A DNA stretch of 32,121 nucleotides from assembly GCA_945888065.1 (NCBI GenBank), contig CAMCZU010000008.1, forward strand, positions 1-32,121, given 5' to 3'. How positions within the stretch are numbered: position 1 is the stretch's first letter; the number at the start of each line of letters is the position of its first letter. A program made the position numbers and the translations under genes. Shown here one piece after another: positions 31,434 through 32,121 of this stretch. The notes under the pieces were generated by a model. That model did no database searches. It had not been told where the DNA came from and was given only the letters and a program-made list of their open reading frames with translations. This DNA is from Rickettsia typhi. GTDB lineage: Bacteria > Pseudomonadota > Alphaproteobacteria > WRAU01 > Hepatincolaceae.

Positions 31434-32045
31434 AGTATTAATAAAATCTTCAATATTTAAAAATTTATCTTTAACTAATCTATTAGCATTAATAATAGAT
31501 TTAATTTCATCAATTGCTTTATCTAAATTATCATTAACAACCAAATAATCATATTCATCATAATGTGAAATTTCAGAACGAGATTTAGCCATTCTATATA
31601 AAATGGCATCTTCTGAATCTGTGTTTCTACCTCTTATTCTTCTTTCTAATTCTTCTATAGATGGGGGTAAAATAAAAATTGAAATTGTATCTTGCTTCAT
31701 TTTACTTTTTAAAACACTTGCTCCTTGCCAATCTAAATCAAAAATTATATCTTTACCACTATTTAGCTTTTCTTTCACATCTTGAGTTAAGGTTCCATAA
31801 AAATTACCAAATACTTCTGCATATTCTATAAAAGCATTTTTTTTAATTAAATCATAAAACTCTTCTTTTGTTTTAAAATAATAATTAATACTATCTAATT
31901 CTTCGTGGCGTTTTTCTCTTGTTGTTGCAGAAATAGAAAAAACTAAATTATTATCAATTTTAATCAATCCTTTAATAATTGTGCTTTTTCCTACTCCCGA
32001 TGGTGCTGATATTATTAAATTAAAGCCTTTTCTTTTTAATGTCAT
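31428..32045 (-). CDS. gmk: Guanylate kinase
   Basis: Gmk phosphorylates GMP to GDP with ATP, an essential step of nucleotide supply. The 205-residue protein has the P-loop SAPSGVGKST (13-22), the GMP-binding SISATTREKRHEELDSI region (37-53), YAEVFGNFYGT (75-85), IFDLDWQGA (101-109), and IFILPPS. Length and motif order match the family. The last 6 bp overlap the fruK stop on the other strand. Upstream (32046-32121) only A/T-rich leader sequence is visible; the window ends there and no promoter is clear. Confidence 0.96.
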   Translation of the reverse strand: MTLKRKGFNLIISAPSGVGKSTIIKGLIKIDNNLVFSISATTREKRHEELDSINYYFKTKEEFYDLIKKNAFIEYAEVFGNFYGTLTQDVKEKLNSGKDIIFDLDWQGASVLKSKMKQDTISIFILPPSIEELERRIRGRNTDSEDAILYRMAKSRSEISHYDEYDYLVVNDNLDKAIDEIKSIINANRLVKDKFLNIEDFINTL

Positions 32046-32121
32046 TTGTAAATCTTCTTTTATTTAAAATTTAAAATATATATTGTTTTTATTTTATAAA
32101 AAAATTGATAAAATAAAAATA

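Overview
The window is very AT-rich chromosomal DNA (G+C looks well under 30% by eye; not computed) with short spacers, several overlapping genes and Asn/Lys/Ile-rich proteins. The gene set points to an alphaproteobacterium: an HdaA-type replication regulator, ribonuclease D, an alphaproteobacterial-style ComEC without a metallo-beta-lactamase tail, and the block lptG-lptD-surA-pdxA-rsmA with gmk close by and pepA-holC on the other side. Composition and compaction suggest a host-associated, reduced-genome lineage of the Rickettsiales/Holosporales kind, but no rRNA is present and the placement is inference.

Layout. 1-2809: a membrane-anchored SRPBCC-like protein, ComEC and tRNA-Ser(UGA). 2850-6685: a low-complexity protein with 31-residue tandem repeats, a convergent secreted protein that looks like a catalytically dead SAM-hydroxide adenosyltransferase (DUF62) homologue, a cold-shock protein with a long leader, a strong hairpin whose arms equal the CIRCE half-sites, and a DEAD-box RNA helicase. 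6731-8553: UbiV (O2-independent ubiquinone synthesis), tRNA-Ser(GGA) and a class D beta-lactamase. 8639-9076: an orphan ORF. 9079-12831 (minus): a four-gene lipoprotein set (LPP20, COG3014, LpoB, LPP20/PEGA-like). 12861-16193 (minus): a dicarboxylate/amino-acid:cation symporter and two glycosyltransferases (GT2, GT4). 16321-17457: ribonuclease D. 17458-21014 (minus): pepA-holC-DUF2066-hdaA. 21135-31433 (plus): cysQ-like, tsaC/Sua5, an FAD-linked oxidase, lptG, lptD, surA, pdxA, rsmA, fruK. 31428-32045 (minus): gmk.

How it fits together. Much of the window serves the envelope: LPS export and outer-membrane protein folding (LptG, LptD, SurA), sugar transfer (GT2/GT4), lipoproteins that may act with penicillin-binding proteins (LpoB set), and a beta-lactamase. 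A second theme is RNA handling and cold response (Csp, DEAD-box helicase, RNase D, RsmA, TsaC, two tRNA-Ser genes). Convergent genes abut or share stop codons (3381-3384, 17457/17458, 31428-31433) with no visible terminators, so the cspA hairpin stands out.

The items most worth a second look are the secreted DUF62-like pseudoenzyme, the CIRCE-armed hairpin with a 14-nt spacer, the cspA leader whose Shine-Dalgarno lies in a tetraloop, the promoter/palindrome ahead of the repeat protein, and the lipoprotein operon.
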